Source: Peribacillus frigoritolerans
GTDB taxonomy: Bacteria; Bacillota; Bacilli; Bacillales; DSM-1321
Direction: 5' to 3'
DNA: 64,000 bases
Assembly: GCF_030676415.1 (NCBI RefSeq)
Contig: NZ_JAUUTW010000008.1
Span: forward strand, 1 to 64,000
Shown: in pieces, positions 41,367-49,583 of the stretch
How the letters are laid out: every line of letters starts with the position of its first letter
Position numbering within the stretch: the stretch's first letter is position 1
The notes under the pieces: generated by a model
The model's database searches: none
What the model was told of the DNA's origin: nothing
The model's input: the letters and a program-made list of their open reading frames with translations, nothing else
Position numbers and translations under genes: made by a program

Positions 41367-42587
41367 TTGGGTTATTATGATCAGAATGATGAGAACCAGA
41401 ATAAACGGAAAAAAAGCCATACGAGCTATTTTCTAGCAGGCTTGGGGGGCGCCATCATCGGGGCCTTACTTATTTTATTAGCCTTTCCGGGAAGTGGACT
41501 GTTAAATAACGATGAAAACGAAATTACAACGGAAAAATCAACCGAGAGAGAGACCACGGAGCAGTCCCAGCAAAACCTTACTCTTGATGTAACAAGTGCC
41601 GTCACCAATGCCGTTGATAAAGCCAGCGACGCAGTGGTCGGCATCACTAACATTCAGGAAACGAACTTCTGGGGTCAAGGGAGCAACGCCGAGGACAGTT
41701 CGGCAGAAGCCGGCACTGGTTCTGGAGTAGTCTACAAGAAAGATGGCGGCAAGGCCTATATCGTCACGAATAATCACGTCATTGAAGGCGCTAATGAACT
41801 TGAAGTGACATTAAGTGATGGCACTAAATTGCCAGCTGAACTACAAGGCAGTGACCCATGGACAGATTTAGCGGTCATTGTCGTGAATGGTGAAAAAATC
41901 AAAACCATTGCTGAATTCGGAAACTCCGGCAAATTGAAACCTGGTGAGCCCGTCATTGCCATTGGTAATCCATTAGGCCTTCAATTCTCTGGGTCGATTA
42001 CACAAGGGATCATCTCCGGTTTGGAGCGCACGATAGAGGTGGATATCAATGAGGACGGACAAGTGGATTGGAATGCGGAGGTCATCCAGACCGACGCGGC
42101 GATTAATCCAGGTAACAGCGGAGGGGCACTCGTTAATATGTCTGGGCAGGTCATCGGAATAAATTCGATGAAGATTGCAGAAAATGCAGTGGAAGGAATC
42201 GGTCTTTCCATTCCGATCGATTCAGTTATCCCGATTATTAATGATATAGAGGAATTTGGTGAAGTGAAACGTGCTTTCTTAGGTGTGAACCTGGCATCTG
42301 TTGAAGAAATTTCCCAATATCATCAACAAAATACATTAAAGCTGCCAAGGAAAGTTACTTCTGGCGTTGCAATAACAGGCGTTCAAAGCAATTCTCCAGC
42401 ATCCAAAGCAGGATTGAAGGAATTTGACGTCGTAGTTGGAATGGATAATGAAAAAATCCATGACGTCGTGGAATTACGAAAATATCTTTACAATGAAAAG
42501 AAAATCGGTGATAAAGTTAAAATCATTTATTACCGTGACGGAAAGAAAGAAACTACGGAAGTCACGCTTTCTAGCAGCGAAATTTAA
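41367..42587 (+). CDS. htrC: HtrA-type membrane serine protease (HtrC/YyxA)
   Basis: A 406-residue DegP/HtrA protease anchored by one helix (residues 21-40, FLAGLGGAIIGALLILLAF) with the protease domain outside. The catalytic triad is His137 (TNNHVIEGA), Asp167 (PWTDLAVIV) and Ser251 (INPGNSGGALVN), and a single PDZ domain follows (GVAITGVQSNSPASKAGLKE). The start is TTG at 41367, with GAGGATGGGG upstream. It is next to walJ, as in B. subtilis, and probably handles misfolded surface proteins. Confidence 0.93.
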   Translation: MGYYDQNDENQNKRKKSHTSYFLAGLGGAIIGALLILLAFPGSGLLNNDENEITTEKSTERETTEQSQQNLTLDVTSAVTNAVDKASDAVVGITNIQETNFWGQGSNAEDSSAEAGTGSGVVYKKDGGKAYIVTNNHVIEGANELEVTLSDGTKLPAELQGSDPWTDLAVIVVNGEKIKTIAEFGNSGKLKPGEPVIAIGNPLGLQFSGSITQGIISGLERTIEVDINEDGQVDWNAEVIQTDAAINPGNSGGALVNMSGQVIGINSMKIAENAVEGIGLSIPIDSVIPIINDIEEFGEVKRAFLGVNLASVEEISQYHQQNTLKLPRKVTSGVAITGVQSNSPASKAGLKEFDVVVGMDNEKIHDVVELRKYLYNEKKIGDKVKIIYYRDGKKETTEVTLSSSEI

Positions 42588-42595
42588 AAAGCACA

Positions 42596-42634
42596 AAAGG
42601 ACAGGGGGAAAAATGCCTCCTGTCCTTTCTATTT
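42596..42634 (+). terminator. htrC terminator
   Basis: AAAGGACAGG and CCTGTCCTTT form a perfect 10-bp stem followed by a T-rich tail. Confidence 0.8.
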
Positions 42635-42668
42635 CCTTGCGATTTTCTTATTTTTTGTTACGATTACC

Positions 42669-42714
42669 TGTGGATATATACTGAAATTAAAGATCTCAAG
42701 TAACTTGTGGATAA
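42669..42714. promoter_or_regulatory. DnaA boxes upstream of the CxxH/CxxC gene
   Basis: TGTGGATAT (42669-42677) and a consensus TGTGGATAA (42706-42714). Together with the cluster after the small gene they frame it on both sides. Confidence 0.6.
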
Positions 42715-42763
42715 TTGGGAATGGAAGTACTGGGAATAATGAGTGGGAAAGGAGATATGAAAG

Positions 42764-42925
42764 ATGAAATTATATTGCTGTCAGGAACACGTGGACATGG
42801 CGCTGGATGAAGTGGTATACGAATGTGAAACCTATCCTGTTTTAACGCTGGTTCCCGAAGAAAATCAGTTATCAACAACCTGTGAATATTGTCGAAACGT
42901 GGCAATATATCTAGTAGGGAACTAA
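42764..42925 (+). CDS. CxxH/CxxC mini-protein (BA_5709-type family)
   Basis: A 53-residue protein starting MKLYCCQEHVDMALDEV and ending VAIYLVGN. Cys6-x-x-His9 and Cys40-x-x-Cys43 (CEYC) form a likely zinc site; this is the CxxH/CxxC family found upstream of rlmH in bacilli, function unknown. AAAGGAG lies 9 bases before the ATG. Codons read cleanly from start to stop. It is bracketed by DnaA boxes. Confidence 0.85.
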   Translation: MKLYCCQEHVDMALDEVVYECETYPVLTLVPEENQLSTTCEYCRNVAIYLVGN

Positions 42926-42940
42926 TATTCCCATACAAGA

Positions 42941-42983
42941 TGTGGATAGTTTTTGTGGATATGTGGATAACTTTTGTGGATAA
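42941..42983. promoter_or_regulatory. DnaA-box cluster upstream of rlmH
   Basis: Four same-direction boxes in 43 bases: TGTGGATAG (42941-42949), TGTGGATAT (42954-42962), TGTGGATAA (42962-42970) and TGTGGATAA (42975-42983). As I recall, the interval upstream of yydA (rlmH) is one of the known DnaA-box clusters in B. subtilis, so this looks conserved. Confidence 0.75.
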
Positions 42984-43018
42984 CCTGTTCGTAACCTGTT
43001 CTTAACCTGTTCTTAACA
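42981..43018. repeat. 11-bp tandem repeat TAACCTGTTCK, three copies plus a partial one
   Basis: TAACCTGTTCG, TAACCTGTTCT, TAACCTGTTCT and a diverged TAACATTTTCC follow the DnaA boxes without a gap. The period is one helical turn. On the minus strand the units read as TGTTAA or GGTTAN hexamers with 5-base spacers, the geometry of OmpR-family regulator sites. Bases 43019-43156 hold no gene I can support. Confidence 0.75.
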
Positions 43019-43156
43019 TTTTCCGGAGATGAAAGCGCGGGTGGAACGGTTTAGATTGAAGCTTTTGGCTGTACGAATAATCATCACAATTATTTATCGG
43101 ATCTGAACTATGTCCATCCCAATTTCTTCAATAAACATTAAAAAATAATGAAAGTT

Positions 43157-43190
43157 ACCGTTGCCGCTTTCATGGCAGCGGTTTTTATTT
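43157..43190 (+). terminator. Terminator upstream of rlmH
   Basis: ACCGTTGCC and GGCAGCGGT form a 9-bp stem (one G-U) with a T-run, probably ending the CxxH/CxxC gene transcript. Confidence 0.75.
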
Positions 43191-43312
43191 TAAAAACATT
43201 AAAAATTGGAAAGGATATGCTTGTTTTGCTTATAGGACACTGTAAGGTATGATAATAGGTAGGCAAATCCAACAATTGATAGTAAAAACATAATGAAAGC
43301 TAGAGGATATAT

Positions 43313-43792
43313 ATGAAAATAACGATTATTACTGTTGGCAAGCTAAAGGAAAAATACTTAAAGCAAGGAATTGCTGAATATACAAAAAGGTTAAGCGCCT
43401 ATGCTAATATAGAACTTGTCGAAGTACCGGATGAAAAGGCTCCGGAGAACCTGAGTGCAGCGGACATGGACATTGTAAAGCAAAAGGAGGGTGAACGAAT
43501 CCTGGCGAAAGTCAGCCCGGACACCTACGTAATAACGCTTGAGATCAATGGAAAACAGCTTACTTCAGAGCAGCTGGCCACTCATATGGATCAGCTCGCC
43601 ACTTATGGAAAGAGCAAAATTGCCTTTATTATTGGCGGGTCGCTTGGGCTTGGCACTGAGGTGTTATCAAGAAGTGATTATGCCCTTTCCTTCTCGAAAA
43701 TGACCTTTCCGCATCAATTAATGAAACTGGTTCTAGTGGAGCAAATATATCGGGCTTTTCGGATAAATAGAAATGAACCATATCATAAATGA
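43313..43792 (+). CDS. rlmH: 23S rRNA pseudouridine-1915 N3-methyltransferase RlmH
   Basis: A 159-residue SPOUT-class methylase that modifies helix 69 of 23S rRNA in the 70S ribosome. It starts [20 protein letters not shown] and has the SAM-binding knot ([28 protein letters not shown]) and the C-terminus [17 protein letters not shown]. It is full length. GAGGATATAT precedes the ATG. Confidence 0.97.
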   Translation: MKITIITVGKLKEKYLKQGIAEYTKRLSAYANIELVEVPDEKAPENLSAADMDIVKQKEGERILAKVSPDTYVITLEINGKQLTSEQLATHMDQLATYGKSKIAFIIGGSLGLGTEVLSRSDYALSFSKMTFPHQLMKLVLVEQIYRAFRINRNEPYHK

Positions 43793-43873
43793 AAGAACTG
43801 ATTCCGGGGGAAATACCCAGAATGGTAATAGGGTAAAATATTAAATCTTAATGTAATGAAAAGAGGGTAACGA

Positions 43874-44941
43874 ATGAATAAAAAGTCCATTTATGGTTTA
43901 ACATTCGAACAATTGACAGCATGGCTTTTGGACCATGGCCATAAAAAATTCAGAGCTTCCCAAGTCTGGGAGTGGCTTTATAGAACACGTGTGACGAATT
44001 TCTCTGAAATGACAGATGTTAATAAAGAGTGCATACAATTACTTGAAGAGCACTTTGTCATCCAGACTTTGACCGAGCACGTTAAGCAAGAATCAGCGGA
44101 TGGTACGATCAAGTTCTTGTTTAAATTACAGGATGGAAACCTTATCGAAACGGTTATGATGAGACATAAATACGGAATTTCGGTTTGTGTCACCACCCAA
44201 GTGGGCTGCAATATTGGCTGCAGTTTCTGTGCCAGTGGATTATTGGCCAAAAGCCGTGATTTATCCAGCGGGGAAATAGTGGAACAAATCATGAACGTTC
44301 AACTGCATCTGGATAAATTGGAACAAGAGGATGTTGTAAGCCATGTTGTTGTAATGGGGATTGGTGAGCCGTTCGATAACTTTGAAAATATGATAGACTT
44401 TTTGAAGGTGCTCATGGACCATAAGGGTCTTGCTATCGCTGCTAGGCGGATTACTGTTTCGACGAGCGGTCTTGCCAATAAGATTTATGAATTCACAGAT
44501 ACCCAATTACAGGTGAATCTGGCCATCTCATTACATGCGCCGAATAATGAACTCAGGACACGAATCATGAAAATAAACCGAGGTATTCCGATAGAAAAAT
44601 TAATGAAATCTCTTGATTATTATTTAGAGAAAACGAATAGGAGAATTACGATAGAATATATCCTATTGAAAGATGTCAATGACCATCAAGAAGAAGCCGA
44701 GCAACTCGCCAATCTTCTTGAGGACAAAAAACATCGGCTCTATGTCAACCTGATTCCATATAATCCTGTAGATGAGCATAGTCAATACCAAAGAAGTGAA
44801 AAAGAGTCCGTTCTCTCGTTTTATGATACGCTGAAAAAGAGGGGCGTAAATTGTAAAATCCGCCAAGAACATGGAACGGATATTGATGCGGCATGCGGCC
44901 AGCTTAGAAGCAAACAAATCAAGAAAGCTGAAGCCCAGTAA
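43874..44941 (+). CDS. RlmN/Cfr-family radical SAM 23S rRNA adenine-2503 methyltransferase
   Basis: A 355-residue radical-SAM methylase. The iron-sulfur cysteines are Cys112, Cys116 and Cys119 ([12 protein letters not shown]), and the methyl-carrying Cys341 is in DIDAACGQL. Other family segments are [16 protein letters not shown] and [15 protein letters not shown]. RlmN methylates A2503 at C2, whereas Cfr-type paralogues act at C8 and give resistance to several peptidyl-transferase antibiotics. The GEPFDNF core is RlmN-like, but Bacillus rlmN (yloN) normally lies elsewhere, next to the PP2C phosphatase gene, so this may be a second copy. I cannot decide C2 versus C8 from sequence alone. Confidence 0.85.
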   Translation: MNKKSIYGLTFEQLTAWLLDHGHKKFRASQVWEWLYRTRVTNFSEMTDVNKECIQLLEEHFVIQTLTEHVKQESADGTIKFLFKLQDGNLIETVMMRHKYGISVCVTTQVGCNIGCSFCASGLLAKSRDLSSGEIVEQIMNVQLHLDKLEQEDVVSHVVVMGIGEPFDNFENMIDFLKVLMDHKGLAIAARRITVSTSGLANKIYEFTDTQLQVNLAISLHAPNNELRTRIMKINRGIPIEKLMKSLDYYLEKTNRRITIEYILLKDVNDHQEEAEQLANLLEDKKHRLYVNLIPYNPVDEHSQYQRSEKESVLSFYDTLKKRGVNCKIRQEHGTDIDAACGQLRSKQIKKAEAQ

Positions 44942-44960
44942 TTCACTAAGAGAAAAAACA

Positions 44961-44992
44961 AAAAGAGGTCGCATATATCGCGGCCTCTTTTT
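44961..44992. terminator. Bidirectional terminator between RlmN-family gene and heme oxygenase gene
   Basis: AAAGAGGTCGC and CGCGGCCTCTTT-type arms pair around ATATAT with A and T runs at the two ends, serving both convergent genes. Confidence 0.82.
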
Positions 44993-45004
44993 GGCGTGAT
45001 TTTA

Positions 45005-45334
45005 TTATTTAGCTATTTCCTTTACCGAGGCGACTTCATACGTTGTAAGCTCGCTGCCTAGAATTGGAGATTCTTTTTTTGCACCCGAACCTTGTTCAGG
45101 CCGTTTATGTGCAGCTTTGAATGCATCGCTATTTCTCCAGGCAGTAAAGTTATCAAGGTTTTCCCAGTACATATTAACGCTCAGTTCATCGTGGTCCGAC
45201 AAATTCTGCGTTAATAATACTTCAACTTTTACGAAGCCTTCCGTAGTATCAAGTGGACCTGGTGCAGTAAATCCTGGGGCCATGACTGCACCCATCCCTT
45301 TTTTGACTCTGATTCTATTCGTTACGATTATCAT
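45005..45334 (-). CDS. hmoA: IsdG/HmoA-type heme-degrading monooxygenase
   Basis: A 109-residue ABM-fold protein. The catalytic triad of IsdG enzymes can be lined up: Asn6 (VTNRI), Trp66 (FTAWRNSDAF) and His76 (KAAHKRPEQG). The C-terminus SPILGSELTTYEV also matches the family. These dimers open heme without a separate reductase and release iron. It stands alone on the minus strand with no heme transporter genes nearby. GGAGTGCTGATTT precedes the ATG. I see no clear Fur box at its promoter. Bases 45335-45630 hold only its upstream region and that of dbpA. Confidence 0.8.
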   Translation of the reverse strand: MIIVTNRIRVKKGMGAVMAPGFTAPGPLDTTEGFVKVEVLLTQNLSDHDELSVNMYWENLDNFTAWRNSDAFKAAHKRPEQGSGAKKESPILGSELTTYEVASVKEIAK

Positions 45335-45630
45335 AAATCAGCACTCCTTTTGGACATCGGTTTAGAAGCTACACCCTATTTCGGCTTTTATATCATACAT
45401 ATTTTAGCATATTGAAAGAAGCAGGGTCCATTTTGATTAACTCAGATCATGATATCCTGATGACCATTGTTTTAATGAAGACGGACGTTTCATTATATTG
45501 AAATAAGGCAATTGAATTTGGTTATTACAAGGTTTATCGGTGCATATCGCGTATAATAGAACCTTGTATAAGGAAATTACGATTATGGAAACAATAAAGT
45601 AACATACTAAACAACAAAAGAGGCTGTTAT

Positions 45631-47079
45631 ATGAATGAATTGAGTTTTACTGATTATACATTAAGCGATGAAATTGTAAGGGCATTAGAAAGCTTGGGAT
45701 ATCAACGTCCAACCGAAGTACAGCGTGAAGTGATTCCAGTGGCGCTGAAAAAGCGGGATCTTGTCGTTAAATCCCAAACGGGAAGTGGCAAGACCGCTTC
45801 ATTCGGCATACCGATCTGCGAAATGGTCGATTGGGAGGAGAATAAGCCTCAGGCGCTTATTTTAACACCGACACGTGAGCTTGCTGTACAGGTAAAAGAA
45901 GATATTACGAATATAGGCAGATTTAAAAGGATAAAGGCTACTGCGGTTTATGGAAAACATCCATTCGCATTGCAAAAAGCTGAATTAAAACAAAAAAGCC
46001 ATGTAGTCGTTGGAACCCCGGGGCGTGTTCTGGATCATATCGAGAAAGGGACATTCGCCTTGGAACGCTTAACTCATTTAGTTATTGATGAAGCGGATGA
46101 AATGCTGAATATGGGCTTCATTGAACAAGTGGAAGCCATTATTAAAGAGCTTCCGAAAGATCGAGTAACCATGCTGTTCTCTGCTACGTTACCTGAGAGT
46201 ATAAAAAAGCTATGCAAGCAATATATGAAAGATCCTTTGGATATTGAAATCAAAGCAAAGGGGGTAACGACGGAGAAAATAGAACATGCTCTTATTGAAG
46301 TGAAAGAAGATGATAAGTTTTCCCTGCTTAGAGACGTCACCATAACGGAAAACCCCGATAGCTGCATCATTTTCTGTCGGACAAAAGATAGGGTTGACCA
46401 AGTATGTGAACAGCTGCTGGAACTGGAATATCCGTGTGATATGATTCACGGCGGCATGCTTCAGGAAGATCGCCTTGCCGTGATGAATGAATTCAGAAGA
46501 GGTGAATTCCGCTATTTGGTTGCGACAGATGTTGCTGCACGTGGAATTGACATCGACAATATAACCCATGTGATTAACTATGACCTGCCATTGGAAAAGG
46601 AAAGTTACGTACATCGAACTGGAAGAACGGGCCGTGCCGGTAAAAAAGGAAAAGCCATTACTTTTGTGACGCCGTACGAAGACAAATTCCTTTCTGAGAT
46701 TCAAGGATATATCGGTTTTGAAATCTCTAAGATGATTGTTCCTTCAAAAGAGGAAGTCGCCAATAAAAAAATGGAATTCGAAGCCAAACTGGAAGCTCGT
46801 CCAAAGATCAAAAAAGATAAAAGTGAACAATTGAATAAACAAATCATGAAGCTGTATTTTAATGGCGGAAAGAAAAAGAAACTAAGGGCTGTGGATTTTG
46901 TCGGAACCATTGCTAAGATTGATGGGGTGAATGCAGAGGACATCGGGATCATTACGATCCAGGATAATGTTTCTTATGTGGAAATATTGAATGAAAAGGG
47001 ACCGCTTGTCTTGAAAGTGATGAAAAATACAAAAGTAAAAGGCAAACTTTTGAAGGTTTCAGAGGCCTTTAAGAACTAA
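45631..47079 (+). CDS. dbpA: ATP-dependent RNA helicase DbpA (YxiN)
   Basis: A DEAD-box helicase of 482 residues that in E. coli and B. subtilis is specific for hairpin 92 of 23S rRNA during 50S assembly. Motifs include [32 protein letters not shown] and [15 protein letters not shown]. The C-terminal DbpA RNA-binding domain is recognisable ([33 protein letters not shown]). AAGAGGCTGTTAT precedes the ATG. Confidence 0.94.
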   Translation: MNELSFTDYTLSDEIVRALESLGYQRPTEVQREVIPVALKKRDLVVKSQTGSGKTASFGIPICEMVDWEENKPQALILTPTRELAVQVKEDITNIGRFKRIKATAVYGKHPFALQKAELKQKSHVVVGTPGRVLDHIEKGTFALERLTHLVIDEADEMLNMGFIEQVEAIIKELPKDRVTMLFSATLPESIKKLCKQYMKDPLDIEIKAKGVTTEKIEHALIEVKEDDKFSLLRDVTITENPDSCIIFCRTKDRVDQVCEQLLELEYPCDMIHGGMLQEDRLAVMNEFRRGEFRYLVATDVAARGIDIDNITHVINYDLPLEKESYVHRTGRTGRAGKKGKAITFVTPYEDKFLSEIQGYIGFEISKMIVPSKEEVANKKMEFEAKLEARPKIKKDKSEQLNKQIMKLYFNGGKKKKLRAVDFVGTIAKIDGVNAEDIGIITIQDNVSYVEILNEKGPLVLKVMKNTKVKGKLLKVSEAFKN

Positions 47080-47093
47080 AGGTGTTGAATGAA

Positions 47094-47138
47094 AAAGAAG
47101 CGGGAAGACCAAAAATTGGTCTTCCCGCTTCTTTTTTA
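47094..47138 (+). terminator. dbpA terminator
   Basis: GAAGCGGGAAGACCAA and TTGGTCTTCCCGCTTC form a 16-bp perfect stem followed by six Ts. Confidence 0.9.
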
Positions 47139-47147
47139 TATGTTTTT

Positions 47148-47272
47148 CTACCCGTCCCCAGTGTTTCAAAACTGGGGGACGGGTAGAATTCGACCCATCC
47201 GGAAATAATTCGACCTGCGCCAGGATATTTCGACCCATTCGGAAATAATTCGACCTCCCCCCGAAATAATCA
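47148..47272. repeat. Extragenic repeat: long hairpin plus 40-bp-period direct repeats
   Basis: CTACCCGTCCCC (47148-47159) and GGGGACGGGTAG (47175-47186) form a strong hairpin, extended inward by AGT/ACT. It is followed by two 29-base units, at 47188-47216 and 47228-47256, that differ at two positions and share GGAAATAATTCGACCT. A partial third unit ends near 47272. It lies after the dbpA terminator, so it is not a simple terminator; I read it as a Bacillus-type interspersed repeat. Confidence 0.7.
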
Positions 47273-47332
47273 GTCCTCACTGTAATAACCTTTTTTGTTT
47301 CATGAGGACGTGAGATTCTTTTTCTGAATTCT

Positions 47333-47358
47333 GTTTATCCGTCAAAATAGAGTGGTAT
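47333..47358 (+). promoter_or_regulatory. Candidate sigma B promoter of the catalase gene
   Basis: GTTTAT at 47333-47338, a 14-base spacer and TGGTAT at 47353-47358 match the sigma B consensus GTTTAA-N12-15-GGGTAT with one mismatch in each hexamer, about 90 bases before the catalase. B. subtilis katE is a classic sigma B general-stress gene. Confidence 0.55.
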
Positions 47359-47450
47359 ATGAGGAAGGATAACGCAATTATTTCGAATAAAGAAAATACA
47401 TACAGCACGATTTAATCTGAAATCTTAGATATGGAGGGGAATGAAAAGGG

Positions 47451-49520
47451 ATGAAAAAAGCAAATGAAAGCGGTAGAATCGATGAGCAAAGTAAGCAGCG
47501 GCAGTTGGATCAATATCGAGTGGACGATATTGGGAAAAAGATGACGACTAACCAAGGTTTGCGTATTTCTGAGGATGAGCATTCTTTGAAAGCGGGAACC
47601 CGTGGTCCAACTTTGATGGAGGATTTTCATTTCCGTGAAAAAATGACTCATTTTGACCATGAGCGTATTCCTGAGCGGATTGTCCATGCCCGTGGATCTG
47701 GAGCACATGGATATTTTCAGGTATATGAACCGATGACCGAATATACAAAAGCCAAGTTTCTTCAAGACCCTTCAGTCAAGACACCAGTATTCGTTCGTTA
47801 CTCCACGGTAGCAGGTTCCCGCGGGTCGGCAGACTCGGTCCGTGATGTAAGGGGATTCTCTACAAAGTTTTATACTGAGGAAGGAAACTATGATTTGGTA
47901 GGAAATAATATTCCGGTATTTTTTATTCAGGATGCCATTAAGTTCCCGGATTTAATTCATGCGGTTAAACCGGAGCCTCATAATGAAATACCTCAGGCCG
48001 CGTCTGCCCATGATACTTTTTGGGATTTCGTCGCCAACAATGAAGAAACGGCACATATGATCATGTGGCATCTTTCTGATAGGGCCATACCGAGAAGTTT
48101 CCGAATGATGGAAGGGTTTGGTGTCCACACATTCCGTTTTGTAAATGAACAAGGCGTGGCTCATTTCGTTAAATTCCATTGGAAGCCTGTACTGGGAGTT
48201 AAATCCCTTGTATGGGATGAGGCACAGAAAATTGCAGGGAAGAATCCTGATTTTCACCGCCAAGATCTGTGGGAAGCGATAGATACCGGAAATTATCCTG
48301 AATTTGAATTTGGCGTGCAAATGATTAAGGAAGAAGATGAATTCAAATTCGATTTTGATATCCTCGATCCTACTAAACTATGGCCGGAAGAACAAATTCC
48401 GGTGAAAATAATCGGAAAAATGGTTTTGAATCAAAATACGGATAACTTTTTTGCAGAGACGGAACAGATAGCTTTCCATCCGGGGCATGTTGTTCCGGGT
48501 ATTGATTTTTCAAATGATCCGCTGCTTCAGGGACGTTTATTCTCATACACGGATACCCAGCTATCCCGATTAGGAGGACCGAACTTCCATGAGCTTCCGA
48601 TTAATAGGTCGGTTGCCCCCGTTCATAATAATCAGCGCGATGGTATGCACCGGATGTCAATAAATCCAGGGCAGGCCAGCTACCACAAAAATTCCCTTGC
48701 AGGCAACTCTCCTGAACCTGCTTCGGAAGAGGAAGGCGGCTATGCACATTACCAGGAAAAAGTTGATGGCAGGAAGGTCCGGCAACGCAGTGAAAGCTTT
48801 AAGGATCATTACAGCCAGGCTAAACTATTTTGGAATAGCATGACGGAAGTGGAGAAGGAGCATATTATTCAGGCTTTCCACTTTGAAGTGGGAAAAGTGA
48901 AAAGTAAGGACGTTCAACAGCAAATTGTCGAGATGTTCAGCAATGTGGATGTCGAACTGGCCAAAACAATCGCTAGTGGAGTGGGCGTGAATCCTCCAGC
49001 CAACAAGAGTGAGGTCAAAATGGATTTGGCTTCTCCGGCCTTAAGCCAGGAGCAAATGAAAGTGAACACGGCGGCAACAAGAAAAGTGGCAATCCTGGCT
49101 GCAGATGGTTTCAACGGTTCAGAGGTTAATCAAGTTTTGGAATCATTTAAATCGGCAGGTATAACGGCTGAAATCATCAGTAATAATCGTGGAGTGCTTA
49201 CAGGCTCTGAAGGCCAGCAGGTTGAGGTGAATCAGACATTCCTGACAGCCGATTCGGTACTTTTCGACGCTGTATATGTGGCAGGAGGCCAGGAGAGTGT
49301 CGATGCTCTAAAGGCATCCAAGGAACCCATTTACTTTGTTGATGAAGCCTACAATCATTTCAAAGCGATTGGTGCGGGAAAAGAAGGAGCCGAGATCTTA
49401 TCGAAGGCAGGCATCGTTTCCAATGATCCAGCCTCAGGGATTGTAGCTGTTACGGATAAAAATAGTGGTTCTGCCTTTATCGAGGCAATTGCCAAGCACC
49501 GTCACTGGAAACGCGCTTAA
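47451..49520 (+). CDS. katE: Large-subunit monofunctional catalase (KatE/HPII type)
   Basis: A heme catalase of 689 residues that breaks down hydrogen peroxide. The catalytic His79 lies in RIVHARGSGAHGYF. The heme-ligand tyrosine is in RLFSYTDTQLSRLG. The C-terminal 150 residues form a DJ-1/PfpI-like flavodoxin domain (VAILAADGFNGSEV, VYVAGGQESVDAL), found only in large-subunit catalases. Length matches B. subtilis KatE. GGAGGGGAATGAAAAGGG precedes the ATG. It shares a terminator with convergent pepT. Confidence 0.93.
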   Translation: MKKANESGRIDEQSKQRQLDQYRVDDIGKKMTTNQGLRISEDEHSLKAGTRGPTLMEDFHFREKMTHFDHERIPERIVHARGSGAHGYFQVYEPMTEYTKAKFLQDPSVKTPVFVRYSTVAGSRGSADSVRDVRGFSTKFYTEEGNYDLVGNNIPVFFIQDAIKFPDLIHAVKPEPHNEIPQAASAHDTFWDFVANNEETAHMIMWHLSDRAIPRSFRMMEGFGVHTFRFVNEQGVAHFVKFHWKPVLGVKSLVWDEAQKIAGKNPDFHRQDLWEAIDTGNYPEFEFGVQMIKEEDEFKFDFDILDPTKLWPEEQIPVKIIGKMVLNQNTDNFFAETEQIAFHPGHVVPGIDFSNDPLLQGRLFSYTDTQLSRLGGPNFHELPINRSVAPVHNNQRDGMHRMSINPGQASYHKNSLAGNSPEPASEEEGGYAHYQEKVDGRKVRQRSESFKDHYSQAKLFWNSMTEVEKEHIIQAFHFEVGKVKSKDVQQQIVEMFSNVDVELAKTIASGVGVNPPANKSEVKMDLASPALSQEQMKVNTAATRKVAILAADGFNGSEVNQVLESFKSAGITAEIISNNRGVLTGSEGQQVEVNQTFLTADSVLFDAVYVAGGQESVDALKASKEPIYFVDEAYNHFKAIGAGKEGAEILSKAGIVSNDPASGIVAVTDKNSGSAFIEAIAKHRHWKRA

Positions 49521-49530
49521 TATTGGATGA

Positions 49531-49567
49531 AAAACCCCCAGACTTGGAGTCGGGGGTTTTGGTTTTT
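49531..49567. terminator. Bidirectional terminator between katE and pepT
   Basis: AAAACCCCC and GGGGGTTTT form the core stem, with AGAC/GTC continuing inward, and T-runs on both strands. Confidence 0.82.
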
Positions 49568-49583
49568 CAGTAAAGACATCAAG

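Noticed and set aside
43029..43106. 25-codon frame MKARVERFRLKLLAV upstream of rlmH
   Set aside because: GGAG touches the ATG with no spacing, and the peptide has no recognisable feature.
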